Source: Bizionia sp.
GTDB taxonomy: Bacteria; Bacteroidota; Bacteroidia; Flavobacteriales; Flavobacteriaceae
NCBI GenBank assembly: GCA_020631395.1
Contig: JAHDHI010000027.1
Coordinates: 1-56,352 of the forward strand
DNA length: 56,352 bases
Reading direction: 5' to 3'
Shown in pieces: positions 8,658 to 17,554 of this stretch (its first letter is position 1; the number at the start of each line of letters is the position of its first letter). A model generated the notes under the pieces. That model was not told where the DNA came from, made no database searches, and saw nothing but the letters and a program-made list of their open reading frames with translations. A program made the translations under genes and the position numbers.

Positions 8658-10736
8658 ATGAATAAAAGCATACTGGAAAAAGGATTTTCAAAACTCTGTA
8701 CAGCGAAAGCAATGGCAGAATTATACGAAGCAAACTTTAAACAAGTCTCAAAATACGTACACGCAACGTCAAGAGGGCATGAGGCAATTCAAATAGCATT
8801 GGGATTGCAATTGTTGCCACAAGATTACGCGTTTCCATATTATAGAGATGATGCCATGTTACTTTCATTTGGTTTGGAACCTTATGATTTGATGTTGCAG
8901 TTGTTGGCAAAGAAAGAAGACCCTTTTTCTGGAGGAAGAACTTATTATTCACATCCGAGTTTAAAGGATAATGACAAACCGAAGATTCCACACCAATCCT
9001 CAGCAACGGGAATGCAGGCCATTCCGGCAACAGGGGTTGCAATGGGAATGCAATACAAAGAGCTTCAAGGGTTGGAAGATCAGGCTGCGAAATCATCTCC
9101 TCAAACGGATTCAAGAGCTCTTAAGCCAATAACCGTATGCTCTTTGGGAGACGCATCGGTTACAGAAGGAGAAATAGCAGAAGCCTTTCAAATGGCAGCA
9201 TTGAAGCAAATGCCAATTTTATATCTGGTTCAGGACAATGGCTGGGACATCTCGGCAAATGCAGAAGAGACCAGAGCACAAAATGCCTTTGAATATGCAC
9301 GAGGATTCAATGGTTTGGAAGCCATTTCCATAGATGGGGCAAACTTTACGGAAAGCTATGAAGCTTTGGAAAAAGTAATTGAAACCATACGTACCGAACG
9401 CCGACCATTTTTGGTACACGCAAAAGTACCTTTGTTAAATCACCATACTTCCGGAGTGCGCATGGAATGGTATCGCGATGATTTGGAAGAAGCACGTTCT
9501 CGGGATCCATATCCGGTATTGAAAAAACAATTGTTGGATGTTGGTTTTTCGGATAAAGAAGTCAATGGCATTGAGAACTCTGCAAGGGAGAAAGTACAAT
9601 CCGATTTCGAAAAGGCGTTGAAGGCAGAAGACCCAACACCAGAAGACCTATTCACTCACGATTTTGCACCAACACCAATCACAGAGGAAAAAGGAGTTCG
9701 TGCACCTGAAGGAGCAGAAAAAGTGGTGATGGTAGATTGTGCGTTGTTTGCTGTCGAAGAATTGATGAAACAACACAAGGAATGCTTGCTATACGGACAA
9801 GATGTTGGAGGAAGACTTGGCGGTGTGTTTAGGGAAGCAGCGACATTGGCGCAAAAGTTTGGAGACGATCGTGTGTTCAACACGCCAATTCAAGAAGCCT
9901 TCATCGTAGGTTCAACCGTTGGTATGAGTGCAGTGGGTCTAAAACCAATCGTAGAAGTTCAGTTTGCCGATTATATCTGGCCTGGACTAAATCAGTTGTT
10001 TACAGAAGTAAGTCGTAGTTGCTACCTGTCCAATGGAAAATGGCCGGTAAGCATGATTCTTCGTGTGCCAATAGGAGCTTATGGAAGTGGAGGGCCATAC
10101 CATTCGTCTTCGGTAGAAAGCGTAATCACAAACATTAGAGGAATAAAAATTGCATACCCAAGCAACGGAGCCGATTTGAAGGGTTTGATGAAGGCAGCAT
10201 ACTACGATCCAAACCCAGTAGTTATTTTAGAGCATAAAGGACTGTATTGGAGTAAAGTTAAAGGAACACAAGGAGCAACATCGGTTGAGCCAAGTGAAGA
10301 CTATGTATTGCCTTTTGGAAAGGCTTGGGTATTGCAAGAAATCTGGAAACAGGAAAATGTGGAGACGTTGACCATCGTCACATACGGAATGGGAGTGCAT
10401 TGGGCAATGAATGCCACGGAAGAACTGGGAATGCAAGATCAAATAGAAGTTATCGATTTGCGAACCTTGTTTCCTTTGGATGAAGACACCATCATGAAAT
10501 CGGTCAAGAAAACAGGGAAATGTCTGGTTGTGACAGAAGAACCTTCAAACAATAGTTTTGCAAGAGCTTTGGCAGGAAAGATCCAAGAAGAATGCTTTAA
10601 ATATTTAGATGCTCCCGTAATGACCATTGGTAGCGAAAATATGCCTGCAATTCCGTTGAATTCCACTTTGGAGCAAACAATGATTCCTTCAACTGAAAAA
10701 GTGAAGGCTAAAATAGAGAAACTACTTGATTATTAG
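8658..10736 (+). CDS. 2-oxoacid dehydrogenase E1, fused alpha and beta subunits (branched-chain type)
   Basis: Thiamine-diphosphate-dependent decarboxylase of the complex, with both subunits in one 692-residue chain. Residues 1-335 are E1-alpha, including the ThDP/Mg motif GDASVTEGEIAEAFQMAAL ending at QDNGWDIS. Residues about 350-692 are E1-beta, starting at EKVVMVDCALFAVEELM with GQDVGGRLGGVFREA and FADYIWPGLNQLF. Fused E1 proteins of this length are common in Bacteroidota and are usually linked to branched-chain 2-oxoacids. A hairpin (CCCA/TGGG, 8637-8650) precedes the start by a few bases and could affect initiation. The gene is last in the cluster and is followed by an A+T palindrome but no clear terminator. 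Confidence 0.92.
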   Translation: MNKSILEKGFSKLCTAKAMAELYEANFKQVSKYVHATSRGHEAIQIALGLQLLPQDYAFPYYRDDAMLLSFGLEPYDLMLQLLAKKEDPFSGGRTYYSHPSLKDNDKPKIPHQSSATGMQAIPATGVAMGMQYKELQGLEDQAAKSSPQTDSRALKPITVCSLGDASVTEGEIAEAFQMAALKQMPILYLVQDNGWDISANAEETRAQNAFEYARGFNGLEAISIDGANFTESYEALEKVIETIRTERRPFLVHAKVPLLNHHTSGVRMEWYRDDLEEARSRDPYPVLKKQLLDVGFSDKEVNGIENSAREKVQSDFEKALKAEDPTPEDLFTHDFAPTPITEEKGVRAPEGAEKVVMVDCALFAVEELMKQHKECLLYGQDVGGRLGGVFREAATLAQKFGDDRVFNTPIQEAFIVGSTVGMSAVGLKPIVEVQFADYIWPGLNQLFTEVSRSCYLSNGKWPVSMILRVPIGAYGSGGPYHSSSVESVITNIRGIKIAYPSNGADLKGLMKAAYYDPNPVVILEHKGLYWSKVKGTQGATSVEPSEDYVLPFGKAWVLQEIWKQENVETLTIVTYGMGVHWAMNATEELGMQDQIEVIDLRTLFPLDEDTIMKSVKKTGKCLVVTEEPSNNSFARALAGKIQEECFKYLDAPVMTIGSENMPAIPLNSTLEQTMIPSTEKVKAKIEKLLDY

Positions 10737-11049
10737 ATTTTGTGACGTTCTTCAATAAAATTTTATTTAGATGAACAAAACGTCTTTTTTCCATATAAAT
10801 ACGTATACTATTTATAAATTATATAAGAGAATTCAGCATATGTAGGATATTGTAAAACCTAAGGTTTGTTGTATTTGCATCAAAAGTTTGATAAACAAAC
10901 AATTAGTGTAAAACAATGCTAAAAAACGATAAGTCCTAAATAAATGCTATATTTGAATGTAATAATTTGAAAATTAAGCCCCTTTCCAAGAAGTTAACCA
11001 GTGTGTTTAAGTTAATCAAGTCTAATCAATTTCATAAACCCTCGTTATT
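10737..11049. other. Intergenic region with palindrome and a -7-like box
   Basis: No gene is seen. The perfect palindrome AATAAAATTTTATT lies at 10754-10767, and its flank AAAATTTTATTTAG matches the regulator region at 5951-5964. TATATTTG at 10948-10955 matches the Bacteroidota -7 consensus TAnnTTTG and may drive the metallopeptidase gene. I see no good -33 TTG at the proper distance, so the promoter call is weak. Confidence 0.35.
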
Positions 11050-12801
11050 ATGGATGCTCTACATTCAACATTTACATTTTTTTTAAGATCAATTTCTGGA
11101 CTGCTGCTACTGCTATGTAGTACGACAATAATCCATTCGCAAGAATCTAAGTCACTACATAAGTTGGGAAGCTTGGAAGAGTTTGTAAGACCCCATGTCG
11201 AATCGCACTCGAAATCGATCAAAGAACAAAAGATCAGCATAGAAGTTGCCGATCAAAAAACATTTGTCATAAACATTCAATCAAACGATTGCACAGAAGG
11301 AAGTTACTACCTTTTTGGAAAGGTGGATGGCTACCAAAATGCGACTTTCTTCATAAAAGGAGACGACAAAGGCATCAAAGGCAAACTATTGTTTTATGAT
11401 AACGATGAAGCTTATGTGATATCCACGAATGAACAAAAAGAAGTCTTCATTGAAAAGGAGGACATTCACTCTCAAGTTTGCATCATCAAGGACACATCTT
11501 CCATCTTGGAAAAACAAGAGGAAGATAGTTGGCCAAATCATAACCTGAAAAATACAATGGTACCCGAATTGGAAAGTTTTCCTGGTGCTCCCGGAGTCCT
11601 TTATTTGGATTTCGATGGAGAAAATGTGTCGGGAGGATCTTGGGGAACCATCAATGCTGCAGCTGCTGGACTTACCGATGCCGAAATAGAAGAAGTATTC
11701 TATGTGATATCGGAAGATTATGCGCCTTTCAATATTAATGTAACCACTACAAGAAGTGTATATGACAATGCGAACATATATTCCAGGCAGATGATCATAT
11801 TCAACAATACCTATCCCAGCAATCCTGGCGTAGCCATATTGGGGTCTTTTAACAATGGTAGCGGTGATCCGTGTTGGGTGAAAATGGGAGGCCCCGTGCA
11901 ATCTCCCGTTAAAGCAGCAAATGTGGGGTCTCATGAGGCTGGACATACTTTCGGGCTGCATCATGATGGAAACGCATCTGCTGAATATTATCCTGGACAT
12001 GGCTTTTATCGTGTGATAATGGGAACGGTAACCGATGGCTATTCCCAATTCAGCAAGGGAGAATATTCCGGAGCCAACAATTCGGAAGACGATCTCCAAA
12101 TAATGTCGGGAAATACCAATGGCGTGGGATACAGAACCGACGATCATGGCAATGACATGGCCAGTAGCACCGATTTGTCCATTGAAGACAATGGAGATGT
12201 ACTGGAGAGTGGGAACTTTGGGATAATAGGTCAGACAATGGATGTGGATCTTTTTAAGATGGAAGTGGGTGAAGGTACGATCAATCTAGAAGTTAGACCT
12301 GCAAATCAGTATGACTATTCACAAAATCTAGACCTGAAAGTTAGATTGTTAGATGCTTCCGGCACGGAAATAGCCAGTGCGGATACCGATGGGTTTGCTG
12401 CTTCTACTTTGAATGAAACAGTTGCAGAAGGTACCTATTACATGGAAATAGATGGAGTGGGATTCGGAGACCCTTTAGGCGATGGATATACCGATTACGG
12501 TTCGTTGGGTAGATACTTCATCTCTGGGGAAGTTCCTCCTGCATCTTTGTCGGTTACTGACTTTGATGATGAAATCGGCTTTCAGATATTTCCCAACCCT
12601 GCAAACGGAGAAATCAATATTAAGCATGATTTCATTCAAGCGAATTATGAAATAATGACCATTCACGGCGCTTCCGTTATCAAAGGTGCATTTGGTAGTG
12701 ACTATGAAAAACTGGATGTTTCATTTTTGACTAAAGGAGTATATCTATTTAATGTGAAAGCAGACAATAAAATCTATACAGGAAAGATTGTAATCAAATA
12801 G
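11050..12801 (+). CDS. Secreted zinc metallopeptidase with PPC domain and T9SS sorting domain
   Basis: A 583-residue exported protease. Residues 1-35 form a signal peptide (FFLRSISGLLLLLCSTTI, cleavage near IHSQ). A propeptide-like region runs to about 170. The catalytic domain holds HEAGHTFGLHHDG (His295, Glu296, His299, His305), the long zinc motif of metzincins, with a possible Met-turn in VIMGTVTDG. Residues about 385-500 resemble a prepeptidase C-terminal (PPC) beta-sandwich. The C-terminus (FQIFPNPANGEINIKHD to YTGKIVIK) is a type A T9SS sorting domain, which predicts transport across the outer membrane and surface anchoring or release. A strong terminator follows at 12883. It is a single-gene unit with no related neighbours. 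Confidence 0.9.
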   Translation: MDALHSTFTFFLRSISGLLLLLCSTTIIHSQESKSLHKLGSLEEFVRPHVESHSKSIKEQKISIEVADQKTFVINIQSNDCTEGSYYLFGKVDGYQNATFFIKGDDKGIKGKLLFYDNDEAYVISTNEQKEVFIEKEDIHSQVCIIKDTSSILEKQEEDSWPNHNLKNTMVPELESFPGAPGVLYLDFDGENVSGGSWGTINAAAAGLTDAEIEEVFYVISEDYAPFNINVTTTRSVYDNANIYSRQMIIFNNTYPSNPGVAILGSFNNGSGDPCWVKMGGPVQSPVKAANVGSHEAGHTFGLHHDGNASAEYYPGHGFYRVIMGTVTDGYSQFSKGEYSGANNSEDDLQIMSGNTNGVGYRTDDHGNDMASSTDLSIEDNGDVLESGNFGIIGQTMDVDLFKMEVGEGTINLEVRPANQYDYSQNLDLKVRLLDASGTEIASADTDGFAASTLNETVAEGTYYMEIDGVGFGDPLGDGYTDYGSLGRYFISGEVPPASLSVTDFDDEIGFQIFPNPANGEINIKHDFIQANYEIMTIHGASVIKGAFGSDYEKLDVSFLTKGVYLFNVKADNKIYTGKIVIK

Positions 12802-12882
12802 CAAACAAACATGGCTTATTTATTTGAATGAGGAACATTAATATTCAATTAAGACAGCATCTTAATTATGTCATATAAGTTT

Positions 12883-12919
12883 AAAAATCTCAGATTAAAT
12901 GCAATCTGAGATTTTTTTT
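12883..12919 (+). terminator. Intrinsic terminator after the metallopeptidase
   Basis: A 14-bp perfect stem, AAAAATCTCAGATT (12883-12896) with its complement starting at 12903, encloses a 6-base loop and is followed by a T-run. It is placed 80 bases after the stop codon. Confidence 0.85.
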
Positions 12920-13086
12920 ATTGAGATTATAATACTTCTTGTAACTATGTATATAAAATCATTTCGCTTTCTGCCTTTATGACGAAGTGCTAACCCTTAA
13001 GTTGGTTCAATGCAAAGGACAAAATAAAATTACTGTTCGATTATTGGTTTTTCGTATATTTCATACAATAAATCGAGCCGAACCAA

Positions 13087-14190
13087 ATGTATACAAAGCG
13101 AATATTTCCTATAAAAGGAGTGTTGAAATGGACACGCCGTCATATTTTACTATTTCTTTTTTTGGGAGCGATACCAGTTTTTCTTTTCGATGTGTTGGGG
13201 TTGAGATGGTTGCACGTACCATGGTTGCCATTGGGTGTTTTGGGAACGGCGGTGGCATTTATCGTGAGTTTTAAAAACAATGCATCCTACGATAGGTTGT
13301 GGGAAGCTCGCAAGATTTGGGGAGGCATAGTCAACGCCTCGCGTTCATGGACCATAATGGTAAAGGATTTCATCAACAACGATCATGCAGTTCAGGTAAA
13401 GACCGAAGAGGAGCTAAAGATTGTTCAACGCGAATTGGTTCATCGTCACATAGCATGGTTGACAGCATTGCGATATCAGTTGAGAAAAGACAAACCTTGG
13501 GAAATGCACCTTAAGGCCAAACGATCCAATAGGGAATTCAGAGCGGCCAAGTACAGGGTTTGTGAAGATGAAATACCAATTGAAGATGCCATAGGACCAT
13601 ATGTTTCCGAGGCAGAATATGATGAGGTGTTTGCAAAAGGGAATCAAGCGTCGCAATTGTTGGGTATTCAATCCAAGCGTTTGAAACAATTGAAGAGCCA
13701 AGGCTTGATCGAAGATTTTCGGCATATGGAAATGTCGAATATGTTGGTAGAGTTCTATGCACTTCAAGGTAAAAGCGAACGTATCAAGAATTTTCCATAT
13801 CCAAGACAATTTGCAACGCTCAATTACTTGTTTGTATGGATTTTCATCTTGCTCATCCCTTATGGAATCATGGAGGAATTTGATGGTTTTGGAAATAAAA
13901 TACTAGAACTGTTGGAGAAGCATGAAGAACGCGAATCTTTGATGCATGTAGCTCAAGAAACCATAGCAAGACATTTTGTGTGGTTTTCCGTCCCATTTAG
14001 TGCTCTGATAGCTTGGGTGTTTCACACCATGGAAGCCATTGGGGAAAATACAGAAAACCCATTTGAAGGTGGGCCAAACGATGTTCCCATTACAGATATG
14101 AGCAGAGGAATAGAAATAGACATTAGACAACTCATTGATGATACGGACATTCCAGAACCCTATGAATGGACCAATGACATTGTGATGTAA
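13087..14190 (+). CDS. Bestrophin-like (UPF0187) anion channel family protein
   Basis: A 367-residue membrane protein of the bacterial bestrophin family. Residues 20-60 give two closely spaced hydrophobic helices (HILLFLFLGAIPVFLFDVLG, then WLPLGVLGTAVAFIVSFK). They are followed by the family signature NNASYDRLWEARKIWGGIVN and SRSW. C-terminal membrane helices lie at about 245-265 and 295-325 (LFVWIFILLIPYGIMEEF, HFVWFSVPFSALIAWVFH), and the NPFEGGPNDVPI motif follows. Characterised members form pentameric ion channels in the inner membrane; the ion carried here is unknown. The middle hydrophilic part is full length, so the gene appears intact. It stands alone and is followed by a bidirectional terminator. 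Confidence 0.9.
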   Translation: MYTKRIFPIKGVLKWTRRHILLFLFLGAIPVFLFDVLGLRWLHVPWLPLGVLGTAVAFIVSFKNNASYDRLWEARKIWGGIVNASRSWTIMVKDFINNDHAVQVKTEEELKIVQRELVHRHIAWLTALRYQLRKDKPWEMHLKAKRSNREFRAAKYRVCEDEIPIEDAIGPYVSEAEYDEVFAKGNQASQLLGIQSKRLKQLKSQGLIEDFRHMEMSNMLVEFYALQGKSERIKNFPYPRQFATLNYLFVWIFILLIPYGIMEEFDGFGNKILELLEKHEERESLMHVAQETIARHFVWFSVPFSALIAWVFHTMEAIGENTENPFEGGPNDVPITDMSRGIEIDIRQLIDDTDIPEPYEWTNDIVM

Positions 14191-14221
14191 TCCTATTTTA
14201 AGGAAGAGAATTTCTAATGAA

Positions 14222-14259
14222 AAAAAAGAGAAGTTGAATTGGTTCAGCTTCTCTTTTTT
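14222..14259. terminator. Bidirectional terminator between convergent genes
   Basis: The stem AAAAAAGAGAAGTTGAA with its near-perfect complement TTCAGCTTCTCTTTTTT has a TTGG loop and one T-G pair. A-runs and T-runs flank both sides, so it can serve the bestrophin gene (+) and the E1-like gene (-), which both end within 35 bases. Confidence 0.85.
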
Positions 14260-14271
14260 ATGAAGAGTGTT

Positions 14272-14976
14272 TCATTTCTTGATGTCTAGATTGATGATGC
14301 GCTGTTTGCCAGTGAGTACATTTATGCATAACAACCTATTGTTTAAAATGTTGTCTTCATCTCTTATTATTTTATAAGCTTCTATGACTTGAAGGTTACC
14401 TACGGATTGAACCACAAAAGGCAGTACCCCAGAAGCATTGCATTGTTCGTTGCTTACCAGTGCTTCTACTTTAGGGAAAAGAACATGAAAGGGTTTGCTG
14501 CCATGCAAGCTGAATACGCCTACTTGTCCATTGAAACCTTCTACGCCACCATAGATCATTGGGATGTCTAGGGTTTCGCAACATCTACTAATGGCGTAAC
14601 GGGCAATGTGGTTGTCCGTGCAATCAATGACGATATCAGCTCCATTCAAATGGTTAGTGCCATTTTTGGCTGAGATGGAAACCTTGATGGTCGCAATGTT
14701 CAGGTCGTCAAAAATTTGAGATAGCTTTTGTTTGGCAACAGTGACCTTTGAGAATCCGACATCGCTATGATCGAATAGTATTTGCCTGGGGATGTTGGAG
14801 GCTTCGATCTCATCATGATCCATTAGTGTCAGATTTTTTACGCCTAGACGGACAAGCCCCATTGCTACAGAGCAACCGAGTCCGCCAATGCCAACTATGG
14901 CAATGTGAGACGATGAAATGTTCGCTTGGGAATCTTCACCAATTAGTTTGTGGTGCACTTCGAAAAAGGAGGACAT
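14272..14976 (-). CDS. E1-like ubiquitin-activating family enzyme (ThiF/MoeB/HesA) lacking the zinc cysteines
   Basis: A 234-residue adenylating enzyme that should activate the C-terminal Gly-Gly of a ubiquitin-like partner with ATP. Visible motifs are the nucleotide loop GIGGLG (29-34), the acidic strand LMDHDEIEASN, the arginine finger IPRQ (Arg64), Lys77 in FSKVTVAK, and DCTDN (118-122). Cys179 in NEQCNASGVLPF aligns with the catalytic cysteine of ThiF. The PCYRCLFP zinc motif of MoeB/ThiF is replaced by PFHVLFP, and no second CxxC occurs before the C-terminus. The ATG overlaps the stop of the DUF4132 gene by one base (TGATG), so translation is coupled. I infer that the partner is the Gly-Gly protein two genes upstream. 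No thiamine or molybdopterin genes are nearby. Confidence 0.9.
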   Translation of the reverse strand: MSSFFEVHHKLIGEDSQANISSSHIAIVGIGGLGCSVAMGLVRLGVKNLTLMDHDEIEASNIPRQILFDHSDVGFSKVTVAKQKLSQIFDDLNIATIKVSISAKNGTNHLNGADIVIDCTDNHIARYAISRCCETLDIPMIYGGVEGFNGQVGVFSLHGSKPFHVLFPKVEALVSNEQCNASGVLPFVVQSVGNLQVIEAYKIIRDEDNILNNRLLCINVLTGKQRIINLDIKK

Positions 14977-17540
14977 CAATTTCTATTGATTTGACTCGTA
15001 ATGGTGGTATCCTCAATTTTGGTGTCTTCTGCCAACAAAAAGGCTTTGCTCAATACGATGGACAGCCCTTTGTCTCCTTCAAAAGGAATGAACAAGCGAT
15101 CCGTGGCCTTGTTTGTGGAACGGGAAGGTATGATGCATAGATACTGATCGTTGGGTTCCATCAAGATGTTTCCGCTTCCTATGTGAATCTTGTATGTGCG
15201 AAGTGACCCTTCCACAATTAAAAATTTGCCATCTATCGTGGCTTTTCCTTTCAATTTGCTCAATCTAGGAAGCAATCTTTCAAGGATGGTCTTTCGTGTT
15301 TTTGCAATTTCAGTCAAATCTCCAAAAGAATAGGAGGTCCAGTAATCTCGGTGGGTTTGTCTTTCGCCTCCATTGTCTCTCCATTCGGGGTCGTTACCAA
15401 CACTACAAACGCCAACAAACAAATCGACATCCCTCATGACTTCGGAAAAGACGATTTTTGGAACGTCAACGAGATCCATCAATTCATTGTCTTCATTTTT
15501 GAATTTTACTTGATCCGTTGCCATGTATAGCCATATGCCTGCATCGTTAAAGGCATCGTGGTCGTTCAATTCATCTATCCAATATTCGGCTGTGATTTTA
15601 TATTCGGGAAGGTATTTATTGCAGGTCTCACTGTCTCTACCATCGTCATACGCTCCCATAAGCGAATATTTCCATCCGCGCAAACCAGCCAAGGCATTGA
15701 ATTGATGCTGCTTTAAGATGTGAGCCGCCATTCTATTGGAATAGCTTCTCGTGTTTATTTCGGCATCGGTTAAAATGTAAAGCTCCCTAAAGGCTTGCTT
15801 TATGGGTTGTTTTAGCTCCAAGTCCAGCATTCTGTCACGCCAATCTACAATCTCTTGCTCCGATGCGAAAACGGGATGCCAAAGTTTTATGCTGCATTTG
15901 TCGTCTATCCATTCTACACTGTTTCCTTCGGAATCTTGCCATTCTTCATCAATTAAAATCACATCGGATTTCTTGCCTTTGTCATTTTCAAAAGTCCAAA
16001 TCAATTTTGAGGCAATGGGGCTTACTAGTCCATGATTTAAATAATATTTTTCAAAGGCTTCGAAATCCCAAGTTCGATTTAAAATGAACTGGTTGTCGAT
16101 GCGTTGTTTTTGAGAAGAATAAGTTTTTTGAATTTCCTTTAATTCCTTTCGTAACTCTTTTAATGCATTGGAATGTTTGATTGAGTTCTTGACGATGCTC
16201 GGAACCGATTTAATTGTTGTTCCGTCTGGTTTGATCCATTGCTGACTCAATTTTGGGCCATCAATGCTGATGTTTAATTTGTAATCGTCAAAATCAATTG
16301 ACTTAGTCCCATTTACAAGCTGAAAATCGGGAACGGACATTTCCTTTAGTTCTTCAACGGAGACATTGTATTTTTTTGCCCCCAATTCCAAGTATTTGTC
16401 GATTGCTTTTTTGACGTTGTTTTGTTTTAATTTCAACTTTATTCTGGATAATGCACCCAATCCATCCTTGCCTCTCATGTTCCCCATCACATAAATGCAG
16501 GCATTTCCAATGGCGGCAGCGGCTGGACCAACTCCTGGCATTTTCGTATAGGATTTTTCAAGGAGCTTGCTTAATATGATCAATGTCTCTTTGTCCGAAT
16601 AAGGTGTCATTGTCCAAACGATCCCTTTTATGAATTGCTTGCTTGGGTCGCATAGGAAAGTGTATTCCTTGTATTCATTAACCTCGTTGCCGTAGTTGTA
16701 TTTTCTAATCTTTTCGGTAATGGGATGATTTATGACATTGGAAAGTATGTCTTGCGCCAGCTTTCGGTATTCGTTCTTGCCAATGACTTTTATCAAGTCA
16801 TCTATTTGTGATTGAAATTTTTTTGAAGGTTTGGAACCAGTGGCATCGTAGGTTAGATACAATAGTTGATGAAGCTCGTTGCAATTTTTTTTGCTATCTG
16901 CTATGATTGTATTTACGGCATCTCCAATGTCTTCCGTTTTCAATGAAAAGAACACGACCTCATCATCACTTTGAACAATTTTACTAAGCTTGGAAGCAGA
17001 TTTCTTTAAGTCGCTTCCCCAATATCCAGAATGTGAGGTATTTAAAATGTCCCATTGCAACATGCTTTTAATGTAAGAAGAAAGAGGCTCGGACAAACCT
17101 TCTTTTTTTATGTAACGCTCTATTTGCTGTACGGCGTAATTTACAGGAAAGTCACTTAACGAAAAGTTCTTGATGTTTTTGGAGATGTCTCGTATGGACT
17201 GAAACATGTCAATCCACTCTTTTTCAGAATAATCGAGATTTCTTCGCATTAATCCGTTACTTATGGCATAAGTGACCAGTCGATACTTGTAAGTATCGTC
17301 ATTGTTCTTTTTGAAGATTTGGTTTTCCTTGTCTAGTACATGCTCCAAATAATGTAGAGCATCGACTATGAATTCCTTTTGAAATGATTTGGACTCCTTT
17401 TTCAAGGCATTGTATGCTTCTATTTCACGAAGGTCATTGGCACTGTATACGTAATGCCTCTGTTTTATGATGCTTTGCACCAAGCTTTCTACATTGTCTA
17501 TTTTTTGGTTTTCCTTTTTTTTCTTGAATAAGCTAAACAT
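14976..17540 (-). CDS. DUF4132 domain protein (MolR/YehI-like)
   Basis: A large soluble protein of 854 residues with no signal peptide or membrane helix. The N-terminal two thirds are helical and repeat-like. From about residue 500 the sequence fits the DUF4132 family (WDFEAFEKYYLNHG, LWHPVFASEQEIVDWRD, ILKQHQFNALAGLRGWKYSL). A C-terminal beta-rich module follows (EGSLRTYKIHIGSGNI, MEPNDQYLCIIP), often found after DUF4132. The biochemical function of the family is not established; E. coli MolR and YehI are relatives. It lies between the ubiquitin-like gene (14 bases upstream) and the E1-like gene (one-base overlap). That tight coupling suggests it is a target, scaffold or ligase-like partner of the pair. 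It lacks the N-terminal WGR domain that some relatives carry. Confidence 0.85.
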   Translation of the reverse strand: MFSLFKKKKENQKIDNVESLVQSIIKQRHYVYSANDLREIEAYNALKKESKSFQKEFIVDALHYLEHVLDKENQIFKKNNDDTYKYRLVTYAISNGLMRRNLDYSEKEWIDMFQSIRDISKNIKNFSLSDFPVNYAVQQIERYIKKEGLSEPLSSYIKSMLQWDILNTSHSGYWGSDLKKSASKLSKIVQSDDEVVFFSLKTEDIGDAVNTIIADSKKNCNELHQLLYLTYDATGSKPSKKFQSQIDDLIKVIGKNEYRKLAQDILSNVINHPITEKIRKYNYGNEVNEYKEYTFLCDPSKQFIKGIVWTMTPYSDKETLIILSKLLEKSYTKMPGVGPAAAAIGNACIYVMGNMRGKDGLGALSRIKLKLKQNNVKKAIDKYLELGAKKYNVSVEELKEMSVPDFQLVNGTKSIDFDDYKLNISIDGPKLSQQWIKPDGTTIKSVPSIVKNSIKHSNALKELRKELKEIQKTYSSQKQRIDNQFILNRTWDFEAFEKYYLNHGLVSPIASKLIWTFENDKGKKSDVILIDEEWQDSEGNSVEWIDDKCSIKLWHPVFASEQEIVDWRDRMLDLELKQPIKQAFRELYILTDAEINTRSYSNRMAAHILKQHQFNALAGLRGWKYSLMGAYDDGRDSETCNKYLPEYKITAEYWIDELNDHDAFNDAGIWLYMATDQVKFKNEDNELMDLVDVPKIVFSEVMRDVDLFVGVCSVGNDPEWRDNGGERQTHRDYWTSYSFGDLTEIAKTRKTILERLLPRLSKLKGKATIDGKFLIVEGSLRTYKIHIGSGNILMEPNDQYLCIIPSRSTNKATDRLFIPFEGDKGLSIVLSKAFLLAEDTKIEDTTITSQINRN

Positions 17541-17554
17541 GTTGCTTGTGTATT

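Noticed and set aside
11386-12147. Open frame of 253 codons antisense to the metallopeptidase
   Set aside because: It lies wholly within a well-supported gene, has no family features, and arises from the codon pattern of the opposite strand.
14976-17540. The 854-residue protein as the missing restriction endonuclease
   Set aside because: No PD-(D/E)xK, HNH or GIY-YIG pattern is visible and the C-terminal two fifths fit DUF4132.
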